From the NCBI GenBank assembly GCA_031177685.1, contig JAPSGI010000003.1, positions 1 through 64,000 on the forward strand: a DNA stretch of 64,000 bases, written 5' to 3'. The notes under the pieces are model-generated. The model was not told the DNA's origin. It saw only the letters and a program-made list of their open reading frames with translations, and searched no databases. Shown here one piece after another: positions 52,428 to 61,833 of the stretch (positions are counted from its first letter, which is position 1; each line of letters starts with the position of its first letter). Source of the DNA: Solirubrobacteraceae bacterium. GTDB taxonomy: Bacteria; Actinomycetota; Thermoleophilia; Solirubrobacterales; Solirubrobacteraceae. Both the position numbers and the translations under genes were made by a program.

Positions 52428-53399
52428 CTATGTCGGTCGCTTGAAGATTTGGATCTCCACGGTCCATGAATCCCCCATGACGTCGAGGTAGTACCTGCCA
52501 GGGTCATATACCCGGGTCTTTCCGGACGTCGGACCGATGTCGTTTACGAGCAGGTCTACGTACTCGCGCGGAGCGCGGTACAGCGTGATCGCGTTGTTGC
52601 CTTCGCCGGGCATGTTGTAGACGATTCGCACCGAGCCGCGGGGAATCGTGAACTGGTCTGACTTCGAGGCGCCTCCGCTGCCCGTCAGGGTCCGTATGGT
52701 CACCCACTGCTTCGGCTTGGGCGGCGGCTTGCGTGCCACAGCCAGCGTGATCGAGCGCCCTGCGGCGAGAACCTTGCCCTCGTTGGGCGTCTGCCCTATC
52801 ACGGTTCCCGGGTCCGCTTCGTCCGAGATCTGGCGTCGCGGCTTGATCTTCCACTCGTACAGCGTGACCTGCTCGTTCGTCTCGGCCTCGGCGAGCGTCT
52901 GGCCTGTGAAATCGGGGACCTCGCCGCGGGCGGAGAGCTTCTCGATCCGGTCCTCCGCCGCCGTGAGCCGACTCTCCAGGCGCCGGTTCTCGGACCGCGT
53001 GCGGTCCAGCTGCGCGCTTGTCTGTTCCAGCTCCGTGCGCGCGTCCTCGAGCTCGGGATCCGAACCGGACAACCCGATCGCGATTCCGACGAGAAGCGCG
53101 ATGCCGGACCCGACGGCGAGCGTTGCCCACGGGTGACGTAACAGCCATCCGCGCACACCACTGCGTTGGCTCCGCGCGGGAACCGACGCACCAGCTTCCG
53201 CTGCTTCTTCGTCGGGGGGCTCTCGCGGCACCGGTTCTGTCCGCCCGACACCGGGCCCAGGCACAGGAGCTGGTCCCGCCTGAGCCGCGGGACCGGTGCG
53301 CGGAGCGCGATGCTCGGTCCAGCGGCCTCCGTCCCAGTAGCGAAACTGGGCGTTGTCTTCGGGGTCCGGATACCAGCCGGCGGGTGGAACGTTCGCCAT
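52428..53399 (-). CDS. DUF2510-PASTA membrane protein
   Basis: A 323-residue protein. NVPPAGWYPDPEDNAQFRYWDGGRWTEH (residues 3-30) is the DUF2510 zinc-free mini-domain with conserved Trp residues found on actinobacterial membrane proteins. A Pro/Glu linker, one membrane helix (ATLAVGSGIALLVGIAIGL, about 95-112), a coiled coil, one PASTA domain (VPDFTGQTLAEAE, GTVIGQTPNEGKVL) and an external beta domain follow. So the DUF2510 end faces the cytoplasm and PASTA the wall. GAGGAG 5 bases before the ATG is a strong ribosome-binding site. It leads the operon with the PASTA lipoprotein and has an operator-like palindrome upstream. Confidence 0.88.
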   Translation of the reverse strand: MANVPPAGWYPDPEDNAQFRYWDGGRWTEHRAPRTGPAAQAGPAPVPGPGVGRTEPVPREPPDEEAAEAGASVPARSQRSGVRGWLLRHPWATLAVGSGIALLVGIAIGLSGSDPELEDARTELEQTSAQLDRTRSENRRLESRLTAAEDRIEKLSARGEVPDFTGQTLAEAETNEQVTLYEWKIKPRRQISDEADPGTVIGQTPNEGKVLAAGRSITLAVARKPPPKPKQWVTIRTLTGSGGASKSDQFTIPRGSVRIVYNMPGEGNNAITLYRAPREYVDLLVNDIGPTSGKTRVYDPGRYYLDVMGDSWTVEIQIFKRPT

Positions 53400-53422
53400 C
53401 ACATCTCCTCAGAGCCGACGCG

Positions 53423-53466
53423 ACTCTAGTCAGCAACACTTCAGAAGTACAAACTTCAGGAGTGTT
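53423..53466 (-). promoter_or_regulatory. promoter and palindromic operator of the PASTA operon
   Basis: A 14-bp imperfect inverted repeat, AACACTTCAGAAGT (53435-53448) and ACTTCAGGAGTGTT (53453-53466), matches at 12 of 14 positions around a 4-base centre. On the minus strand TTGTAC overlaps its centre, 18 bases upstream of TAGAGT (53428-53423), giving a complete -35/-10 pair. The repeat thus covers the -35, as expected for a repressor site. Confidence 0.55.
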
Positions 53467-53542
53467 CAGACCGGCTCTGCTGGCCTTTGCGGACGCCTCG
53501 TCTGCTGGCATGGACCACTCTGGCCACGGGTAGCCTCGCCCC

Positions 53543-53764
53543 GTGGACCCCGCGCTGCGCCGCCGGCTGGTGCCCGTCTCCGTGGCGATCGTCGCCATGG
53601 CGATCGCCGGCCTCGTCCTCGTCCTCGTCTCCGACGCCACGGCCGTCGACTTCGCCGGCATCGTCCTGCTCGGCGCGGCCTTCGTCGCGGTCGTCTCCTG
53701 GGTCTTCTTCGAGGTCGGCCGCAGCGAGGACGTGGAGCGCCAGCGCTCCGAGCGCCGTCGGTAG
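53543..53764 (+). CDS. small two-helix membrane protein
   Basis: A 73-residue protein with helices LVPVSVAIVAMAIAGLVLVLV and FAGIVLLGAAFVAVVSWVFF, and a basic, hydrophilic tail (RQRSERRR). No named family recognised; similar short proteins are common in this class of bacteria. The evidence for expression is the start context: TAGCCT ends 6 bases before the GTG, with no Shine-Dalgarno, the same spacing as at msrB. It is divergent from the PASTA operon. Confidence 0.75.
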   Translation: MDPALRRRLVPVSVAIVAMAIAGLVLVLVSDATAVDFAGIVLLGAAFVAVVSWVFFEVGRSEDVERQRSERRR

Positions 53765-53820
53765 CGTCCGGCGGTCTCCTCGGGGTCACGGCGTCCGGAG
53801 GCGGTCACAGAATCGAGACC

Positions 53821-54516
53821 GTGAAGCTCGGTTGGAGTTGGCTGTTCTCACTGCGGACGGCGGTGATCGCCGGGCTCGTACTCGTCTTCGTGCCGACAGT
53901 CTTCTCGCTGTTTCCGGAGTGGGCGAGGTGGTCGCCGCCAATGCGCGTGCTGATCGTTTTGGGATGGTTCGCGTCGGCGGTGGTCGTCGTCGTCTCAACC
54001 GCTCGCCAGAGCGCTCAAATCGACGACCTGGTCGGCGAGCCTCGCAGCCGGCGCGACGAGGCACGTCAGACGGCGGTCAACCGTCTCCTGCGCACGGCGT
54101 TGCAGCCTGCCTCCGCGGGGATTCCGGAGCACTACGAGCTCCGGCTGTTCCTTCCAGACGACGACGGCACACTGGTCCCGGAATACGAGCGCACGCCGTC
54201 GGTGGTGTGGAATCCGGGTCGCGGCGCCGTCGGCATGGCTTGGACGACAAACGGGATGGTTGTCGCCGAAGGGGACGCCGTACGCGACGCCACGTACAAC
54301 CTGACGTCCGAGGAACAGGAGCGGTTCAGCCACCTGGAGGTCGTCGCCGCGAACCCGGTCCAGAACGCGCGTGGACGCGCCATCGGCGTCCTAGCAGCGA
54401 GCAGCAAGCGGGATGACGGCTACTTCCGTCGACCTGCTGGCCAGCTCGATCTCGTTGCGCTGTCTGAGGTCGTAGCGCGCATCCTGATCGACATTGCGCG
54501 GGTCGAGCGGGACTGA
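53821..54516 (+). CDS. membrane-anchored GAF-like sensor
   Basis: A 231-residue protein. Two hydrophobic helices lie at residues 10-30 and 42-60, then a cytoplasmic domain from about 90: YELRLFLPDDDGTLVPEYE, GVAGMAWTTNG-like GAVGMAWTTNGMVVAEGD, and a C-terminal AIGVLAASSKRDDGYF. These segments follow the GAF fold (the second strand, the ligand-contact loop with an aromatic GMAW, and the final strand). No enzymatic domain is attached, so it could be a stand-alone ligand sensor. GTG start; the base composition is lower in GC than in the core regions. Effector unknown. Confidence 0.72.
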   Translation: MKLGWSWLFSLRTAVIAGLVLVFVPTVFSLFPEWARWSPPMRVLIVLGWFASAVVVVVSTARQSAQIDDLVGEPRSRRDEARQTAVNRLLRTALQPASAGIPEHYELRLFLPDDDGTLVPEYERTPSVVWNPGRGAVGMAWTTNGMVVAEGDAVRDATYNLTSEEQERFSHLEVVAANPVQNARGRAIGVLAASSKRDDGYFRRPAGQLDLVALSEVVARILIDIARVERD

Positions 54517-54551
54517 TTGAACCCGTCGGGTCGTTCGGGTACCTTCGAGGC

Positions 54552-54734
54552 GTGCACAGGCCGGAACATCATCCCTCGAAGACCGCCGATAACGGCGTCT
54601 GGACGCACCGCTACACGGTGAGCGAGATTCGCGAGGCGTTGCGTCAAGCAAGAGCTCGCGACCGGGTCTACTTCCGCTCCGGCGGTCGCCTTCAGGCGCT
54701 CAGCGAAGGCCGGACCGGACGCCGCAGGCTGTAA
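54552..54734 (+). CDS. small basic protein, 60 residues
   Basis: A short frame with WTHRYTVSEIREALRQARARDRVYFRSGGRLQALSEG-like content: one clear amphipathic helix (VSEIREALRQARARD) between His/Trp-rich and basic ends. I do not recognise a family. The main support is the start context: TACCTT (54540-54545) ends exactly 6 bases before the GTG, the arrangement seen at the other leaderless genes. It may be a partner of the GAF-like protein, 35 bases upstream. Function unknown. Confidence 0.45.
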   Translation: MHRPEHHPSKTADNGVWTHRYTVSEIREALRQARARDRVYFRSGGRLQALSEGRTGRRRL

Positions 54735-54792
54735 CCCGCGTTCCTGACTGCGCAGACGCCGCTCACGCTCGACTGTACTGGACGCCTGGCTC

Positions 54793-54894
54793 TATGGTGA
54801 CGGGTGTCAGCACGCCATCCGCGTGCGGTGCGGATGGCGACCGAGGCGCCGAGCCGGGTCCAGGAGGGCCGGGATAGCGCACCGGCTCTTGGCG
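54793..54894 (+). other. non-coding segment with two consecutive stem-loops
   Basis: No gene is visible between 54735 and 54940. TATGGT (54793-54798) could be a -10. It is followed by a perfect 9-bp hairpin, GCCATCCGC with a 7-base loop (54814-54838), then a longer stem of 11 pairs with a 2-base bulge (54847-54857 with 54882-54894). Neither has a U-tract. This could be a small structured RNA, or an attenuator or terminator region of the neighbouring genes. Confidence 0.25.
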
Positions 54895-54940
54895 TCCTGC
54901 AAGCCGCCGCGACCGAGCGAGATTTGTTCGGCGCCTGACC

Positions 54941-55153
54941 CTACGCGGCGTGACGCTTGAGGCGCCGTAACGCTAGCTCATCGTCCTGGAGCGGCGTGGG
55001 AGTGAGAGGAGCGCTGCAATCCCAGCCCTGTACCAACCACTGTGCCGCAGTCGGATCGTCGCCCGTGAGAATCCGGTCCTTCGGAACGCGGGTCGATGTC
55101 CGCCGGAAAGAGTTAGGCGTGATCTCGTCGTGAGGATATGCGCTGTCAGGCAT
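54941..55153 (-). CDS. 70-residue protein coupled to the HELGH peptidase
   Basis: Begins MPDSAYPHDEITPNSFRRTS, continues through KDRILTGDDPTAAQWLVQGWDCSAPL, and ends in a short basic LALRRLKRHAA. It is acidic to neutral with one cysteine and no membrane segment. Its ATG overlaps the stop of the metallopeptidase gene (TGATG), so the two are almost certainly co-translated. Such small coupled partners are often inhibitors, substrates or adaptors of the enzyme, but nothing in the sequence decides this. No family recognised. Confidence 0.6.
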   Translation of the reverse strand: MPDSAYPHDEITPNSFRRTSTRVPKDRILTGDDPTAAQWLVQGWDCSAPLTPTPLQDDELALRRLKRHAA

Positions 55154-55920
55154 CAGGGACCCATTCCAGCATCGACACCAAAGCTCAGCTGCGGAGCGTC
55201 CTCTTCAGCGATACTGAGGATGACCAATAACTCGGACAGCAGGGTTGCCGGAAGCTCCTCATGCCGTCCGACCACCACGAAGACGTACGCCTCCGCCAAT
55301 GCCTCTTCAGCTCTGACCCTGATCGATCTCGCGTCGGAACCATCGCCGTACGACGCGACGTGGTGAGCGATGTCGCCGGGAAGATTCCGAAGGAGATCCT
55401 GCCGAGGAACAACGGCGTGCATTGTCATGGCGTGGCCAAGCTCATGCAGCACTACACGCTCGATGTCCCTGGTCACATAGCTGGTCGGCAACACGAGGGC
55501 GTCAAGCTCAGGGTCGTAAGCAGCAGCCGTACGAGATTCCAACGAGTAGTCCATACGTAAATCCCAGAGCTCATGCGCGGAAAGCCGTCGGCCACGTCGC
55601 TCAGCAGCCCAATCAGAACTCAGGACGGCCGGGATCGTCGGCCCGAAGACAGCGCAACCGCTTCTGCGCCGCAGAACTGCGAGATGGTGAGGCGGGGCCA
55701 TGCTCATTGCGGAGTGGTACGCCTCGACGACTGGGGCGTGCGGTCCGAGGAGTACCGTCATTTCCCGAGCTAACCGCCACGACGCTTCGCAGGAGCGGGT
55801 GCCGTTTCCTGCGATATGCAAGGAAGAGAACGGGTTAGTCCCGCGCCGCGCAGCGGAATCCCCAGGACCCAATCGCACGGCTGGAACATGCATCCGTGCG
55901 CTGCGGATCCGCTCGTTCAT
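55153..55920 (-). CDS. HELGH zinc metallopeptidase-like protein
   Basis: A 255-residue protein with no signal peptide. VVLHELGHAMTMH (zinc ligands His159 and His163, base Glu160) is the gluzincin-type HExxH helix; EEALAEAYVF near residues 206-213 may supply the third ligand. Before the helix, DPELDALVLPTSYVTRDIE fits the edge strand that holds substrate. I do not recognise the family; an ImmA/IrrE-like or house-cleaning role is possible. The gene starts 12 bases after the nrdJ stop on the same strand and may share its message. Start uncertain: ATG 10 codons later is also possible. Composition is lower in GC than nrdJ. Confidence 0.72.
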   Translation of the reverse strand: MNERIRSARMHVPAVRLGPGDSAARRGTNPFSSLHIAGNGTRSCEASWRLAREMTVLLGPHAPVVEAYHSAMSMAPPHHLAVLRRRSGCAVFGPTIPAVLSSDWAAERRGRRLSAHELWDLRMDYSLESRTAAAYDPELDALVLPTSYVTRDIERVVLHELGHAMTMHAVVPRQDLLRNLPGDIAHHVASYGDGSDARSIRVRAEEALAEAYVFVVVGRHEELPATLLSELLVILSIAEEDAPQLSFGVDAGMGP

Positions 55921-55932
55921 TGTCCGCGACCG

Positions 55933-58731
<2,799 letters not shown>

Positions 58732-58884
58732 GCTCGGGATCTCCTCTCCGACGGCTTGCGGGGTGCATCTACGGCGGGCAGATGGACCATGCATCGTCGC
58801 GGCTGGGCCGGACGGAAAACGCCGTTCGAAGGGGCCTCTTAAGGGTAGTGATCGGGCTTTCCCCGCAAGGTGCGGGAACAACCC

Positions 58885-59493
58885 TCAGGCGCCGCGGCGG
58901 ACCAGGGCGCGGAGGCGGTCGGCGAGCCCGGACAGCGCGTCGCCGGAGCGCGTCCGCAACTCGCCGAAGGCGTGGCGGAGCGGGTCGAGGCGGTCCAGCC
59001 CCCAGCCCATGTAGCGGGCCGTCGCGGCCAGCGCCGCGCCGACGGCCGCCAGCAGCAGCATGATCGCCAGCGCGATGATCGGCGCGGGCGTGGTCGTGTC
59101 GCCGCGGACCGAGAGCGGGGCGTAGGGCACCACCTGCGCCTCGGCCTCTCCGACCGACTTCGGCGGGGCGGGCGGCTTGGGGACGAACGCGGCGCCGGGC
59201 GGGAGCGGGCGCCCGTTGGAAGTCACGGGGACACCCTCCTCCGTCTCCGTCGGCTTCGTTGGGGTGGGGGCCGCGCACCCGCGGTTCTTCGCGGCCTTGT
59301 AGGCCTCCAGGAAGTCGGGCGCGTACTGCGCGACGTCGTTGGGGATGTCGCCCGGCCCGCCCGAGGCCGTGCAGATGTTGATCCGGCCGGTGCGCTGGTA
59401 CTGCTCGAGGGCGGTCTCGGCCGGAGCGGCCGGCGCGAGCGCGAGAAGCCCCACGAGGGCGGCCAGGACGGAGCCGGTGAACGTCGTCCGCAT
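58885..59493 (-). CDS. secreted single-helix membrane protein, unknown function
   Basis: A 202-residue protein. A signal peptide (RTTFTGSVLAALVGLLALAPAAPA) precedes an external region with TALEQYQRTGRINICTASGGPG and DFLEAYKAAKNRGC, a Pro/Thr-rich linker, one helix near 150-172 (PIIALAIMLLLAAVGAALAA) and a basic cytoplasmic tail. Two cysteines in the external part could pair. No family is known to me. The start is the second of two nearby ATGs because the first overlaps the -10 (TAGCAT). It is divergent from the ligase-like gene, sharing a near-symmetric promoter. Confidence 0.78.
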   Translation of the reverse strand: MRTTFTGSVLAALVGLLALAPAAPAETALEQYQRTGRINICTASGGPGDIPNDVAQYAPDFLEAYKAAKNRGCAAPTPTKPTETEEGVPVTSNGRPLPPGAAFVPKPPAPPKSVGEAEAQVVPYAPLSVRGDTTTPAPIIALAIMLLLAAVGAALAATARYMGWGLDRLDPLRHAFGELRTRSGDALSGLADRLRALVRRGA

Positions 59494-59503
59494 GGAACGA
59501 CGC

Positions 59504-59513
59504 ATGCTAGCGT
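59504..59513. promoter_or_regulatory. near-symmetric divergent -10 element (ATGCTAGCGT)
   Basis: On the minus strand TAGCAT (59509-59504) ends 10 bases before the ATG of the secreted protein; on the plus strand TAGCGT (59508-59513) ends 11 bases before the ATG of the ligase-like protein. One ten-base element therefore seems to drive both genes. Confidence 0.5.
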
Positions 59514-59524
59514 GGCCGCGCTCC

Positions 59525-61774
59525 ATGGCCGCGACCGCGCCGACCCTGCGCTCCTCCGGCGTCGCCGCTGACGCTCCGACCGGCGAGATCGCTTCCGGCG
59601 CACCGGCGGACCGTGGCGCCGGCGCGGCGCTGCTGGCCGCGCTGCTCGCGGTCCTGCTCTACGCCGTGTTCGCGGACGGGGCCGCCGCGTATCCCGAGGA
59701 GGCGCGCGTCCAGGTCGCGCTGTGCGCGCTGGCGACCGTCACCGTGGGCGCACTGCTGTGGCGCGGCGGGGGTCTGCGGCTGACCGGCGCGCGCGCCGGC
59801 TGGGCGGGGCTGGGGCTGCTGGCGGCGTTCGCCGCGTGGGCCGGGCTCAGCCTGGCCTGGAGCGTCGCGCCGTCCGAGACGTGGGAGGAGTTCAACCGCG
59901 CCACGGCGTACGTGCTCGCCGTGGCGTGCGCGCTGGCGGCCGCGTCCTGGTATCCGCGGGCGGTCTGGCACGGCGCGCGCGCGTACGCGGCGATCGCGCT
60001 CGCCGTCGCGCTGTACGCGCTGGGCGGGAAGGTCGCGCCCGGGCTCTGGCTCGGACCGATCGACCTCGACCAGACGGAGGTCCTCGGGCGGCTGCGCGCG
60101 CCGCTGGAGTACTGGAACGCGCTCGCGCTGTTCCTCGCCATGGCGGTGCCGGTGGTGCTGCGACTGGCGGTGGACGAGACGCGTTCCGCTCCCGCCCGGC
60201 TGGCCGCGCTCGCGGCCCTCCCGGTGTACCTGGTCACCCTCGGGCTGACGTTCTCGCGCGGGGGCCTCATCGCCGCGCTGGTCGCGGTCGCGGTGACGAT
60301 CGCGCTCGCGGGTGCGGGGTTGCGCACGCTCATGTACCTGGGGCTGGCGCTCCTGGCGAGCGCCCCGGCCCTGACCCTCGGCTTCACCGCGGACGACCTG
60401 ACCGGCAACGCCGTCCCGCTGAACGAGCGCGAGTGGGAGGGCATCCTGCTCGGGCTCCTGCTGGCAGCCTCCATCGCGCTGCTCGCCCTGGCCGGGCGGG
60501 CGGCGATGCGCGCGGAGGACCGCGTGCCCTGGACGCCGTCGCGCTCGCGCGCGGTCGTGCGGGGATTGGTGGCGGTCATCGCGCTGGCGGCGGCGGTCGG
60601 CCTGGGCGCGATGACGTTCTCCGACCGCGGCCTGACCGGGACCGTGTCGCACGAGTGGGAGCGCTTTCGTTCCTCGCGCGAGGCGCCGGCGCAGTTCGAC
60701 CCCGGCCGGATCGCCTCCACGAACGCCGGCAACCGCTGGGTCTGGTGGTCGGAGGCCGTGGGCGCGTGGTGGGACCGTCCGCTGGCGGGCCACGGCGCGG
60801 GCTCGTTCCCGGTCGTCCACCGCCAGTACCGGACGAACCAGCTGGACGTCCTGCAGCCGCACTCCGTGCCGCTGCAGTTCCTCTCGGAGACGGGGCTGGC
60901 GGGGCTGCTGCTCGCCGGGGGAGGCCTGCTGCTGCTGGCGTTCGGAGCGCTCGGCGCCGTGCGGCGTCTGGTCCCCGGGCCCGAGCGCGGCCTGGCCGCG
61001 GCGCTGTTCGGGGCGTCCGCGGCGTGGCTGGTGCACGGGTTCTACGACTGGGACTGGGACATGCCGGGCGTGACGCTGCCCGCCCTGGTGTTCCTCGGAC
61101 TGCTGTGCGCGCGCGGGACGGGCGTGGCGTGGTCTGCGCGCGGCTGGTCGCCGGGCGTGCGCGCGGGGCTGCTGTCGGCGTCCGTGCTGGTCCTGGGGAC
61201 CGTCGCGCTGTCGGCGATCCTGCCTGCGTGGGCGCGGTCCGAGACCGACGGCGCGCTCGCCTCCGTCGCGCGCACCGATTCGCCGGCGCGCCTGGAACGC
61301 GCGCAGGCCGATGCGGACTTCGCCGCGCGCCTGGACACCCTGTCGGTGGAGCCGCTGCTGGCGGCGGCCGCGCTGGCCGAGCGCCGCGACCGGCCGCGCC
61401 AGGCGCGGTCGTACCTGGTCGACGCGGTCCGGCGCCAGCCGTCCAGCGTGACGGCGTGGCTGGCGCTGGCCCGGTTCTCGCTGGAGCGCGGCGATCTGGT
61501 GAACGGGCGCATCGCGATGCGGCGCGTCCTGCGGCTGGACCCGCGCAACCGGACGGTCCCGCTGCTGATCGCCGTGGAGCAGGCGACGACGGTGCCGGCC
61601 AACCGCTCCGCGACGGCCACGGGCACGCCGCTGGTCGCGATCGTGGGACAGACCCCCGCCACGGCGAAGCGGTTCGCCGACGAGCTGCGCGCGGCGGGAC
61701 TGCCAGTCCCGGAGGACCTCGCCCGCCTGGCCGCCGCGGCGGAGCGCGGTCGCCGCAACGGCGCTCAGCCGTAG
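59525..61774 (+). CDS. O-antigen ligase/polymerase-like membrane protein
   Basis: A 749-residue protein. About ten helices span residues 30-560. TETWEEFNRATAYVL, GRLRAPLEYWNALALFLAMAVP and, after a long loop, RWVWWSEAVGAWWDRPLAGHGAGSFPVVHRQYR with LQPHSVPLQFLSETGLAGLLL are the Wzy_C (PF04932-type) signature, including the catalytic-loop His and Arg. The last 190 residues are a soluble helical, TPR-like region (AARLDTLSVEPLLAAAALAERR, AWLALARFSLERGD). Such proteins join or polymerise undecaprenyl-linked glycan outside the membrane. It would complete the Wzx-type pathway of the main locus. Confidence 0.88.
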   Translation: MAATAPTLRSSGVAADAPTGEIASGAPADRGAGAALLAALLAVLLYAVFADGAAAYPEEARVQVALCALATVTVGALLWRGGGLRLTGARAGWAGLGLLAAFAAWAGLSLAWSVAPSETWEEFNRATAYVLAVACALAAASWYPRAVWHGARAYAAIALAVALYALGGKVAPGLWLGPIDLDQTEVLGRLRAPLEYWNALALFLAMAVPVVLRLAVDETRSAPARLAALAALPVYLVTLGLTFSRGGLIAALVAVAVTIALAGAGLRTLMYLGLALLASAPALTLGFTADDLTGNAVPLNEREWEGILLGLLLAASIALLALAGRAAMRAEDRVPWTPSRSRAVVRGLVAVIALAAAVGLGAMTFSDRGLTGTVSHEWERFRSSREAPAQFDPGRIASTNAGNRWVWWSEAVGAWWDRPLAGHGAGSFPVVHRQYRTNQLDVLQPHSVPLQFLSETGLAGLLLAGGGLLLLAFGALGAVRRLVPGPERGLAAALFGASAAWLVHGFYDWDWDMPGVTLPALVFLGLLCARGTGVAWSARGWSPGVRAGLLSASVLVLGTVALSAILPAWARSETDGALASVARTDSPARLERAQADADFAARLDTLSVEPLLAAAALAERRDRPRQARSYLVDAVRRQPSSVTAWLALARFSLERGDLVNGRIAMRRVLRLDPRNRTVPLLIAVEQATTVPANRSATATGTPLVAIVGQTPATAKRFADELRAAGLPVPEDLARLAAAAERGRRNGAQP

Positions 61775-61833
61775 CAAAGTGGAATTACCCGCGCATGTCG
61801 CGGTGAAGTCCGATCGCCTGGTTTGCGGAGCGG

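Noticed and set aside
58732-58884. Possible cobalamin riboswitch in the nrdJ leader.
   Set aside because: No B12-box-like sequence or the usual 200-base architecture is present. The short CCCGCA/TGCGGG hairpin near 58864 is not diagnostic, and NrdJ itself uses B12, so such control would not be expected.
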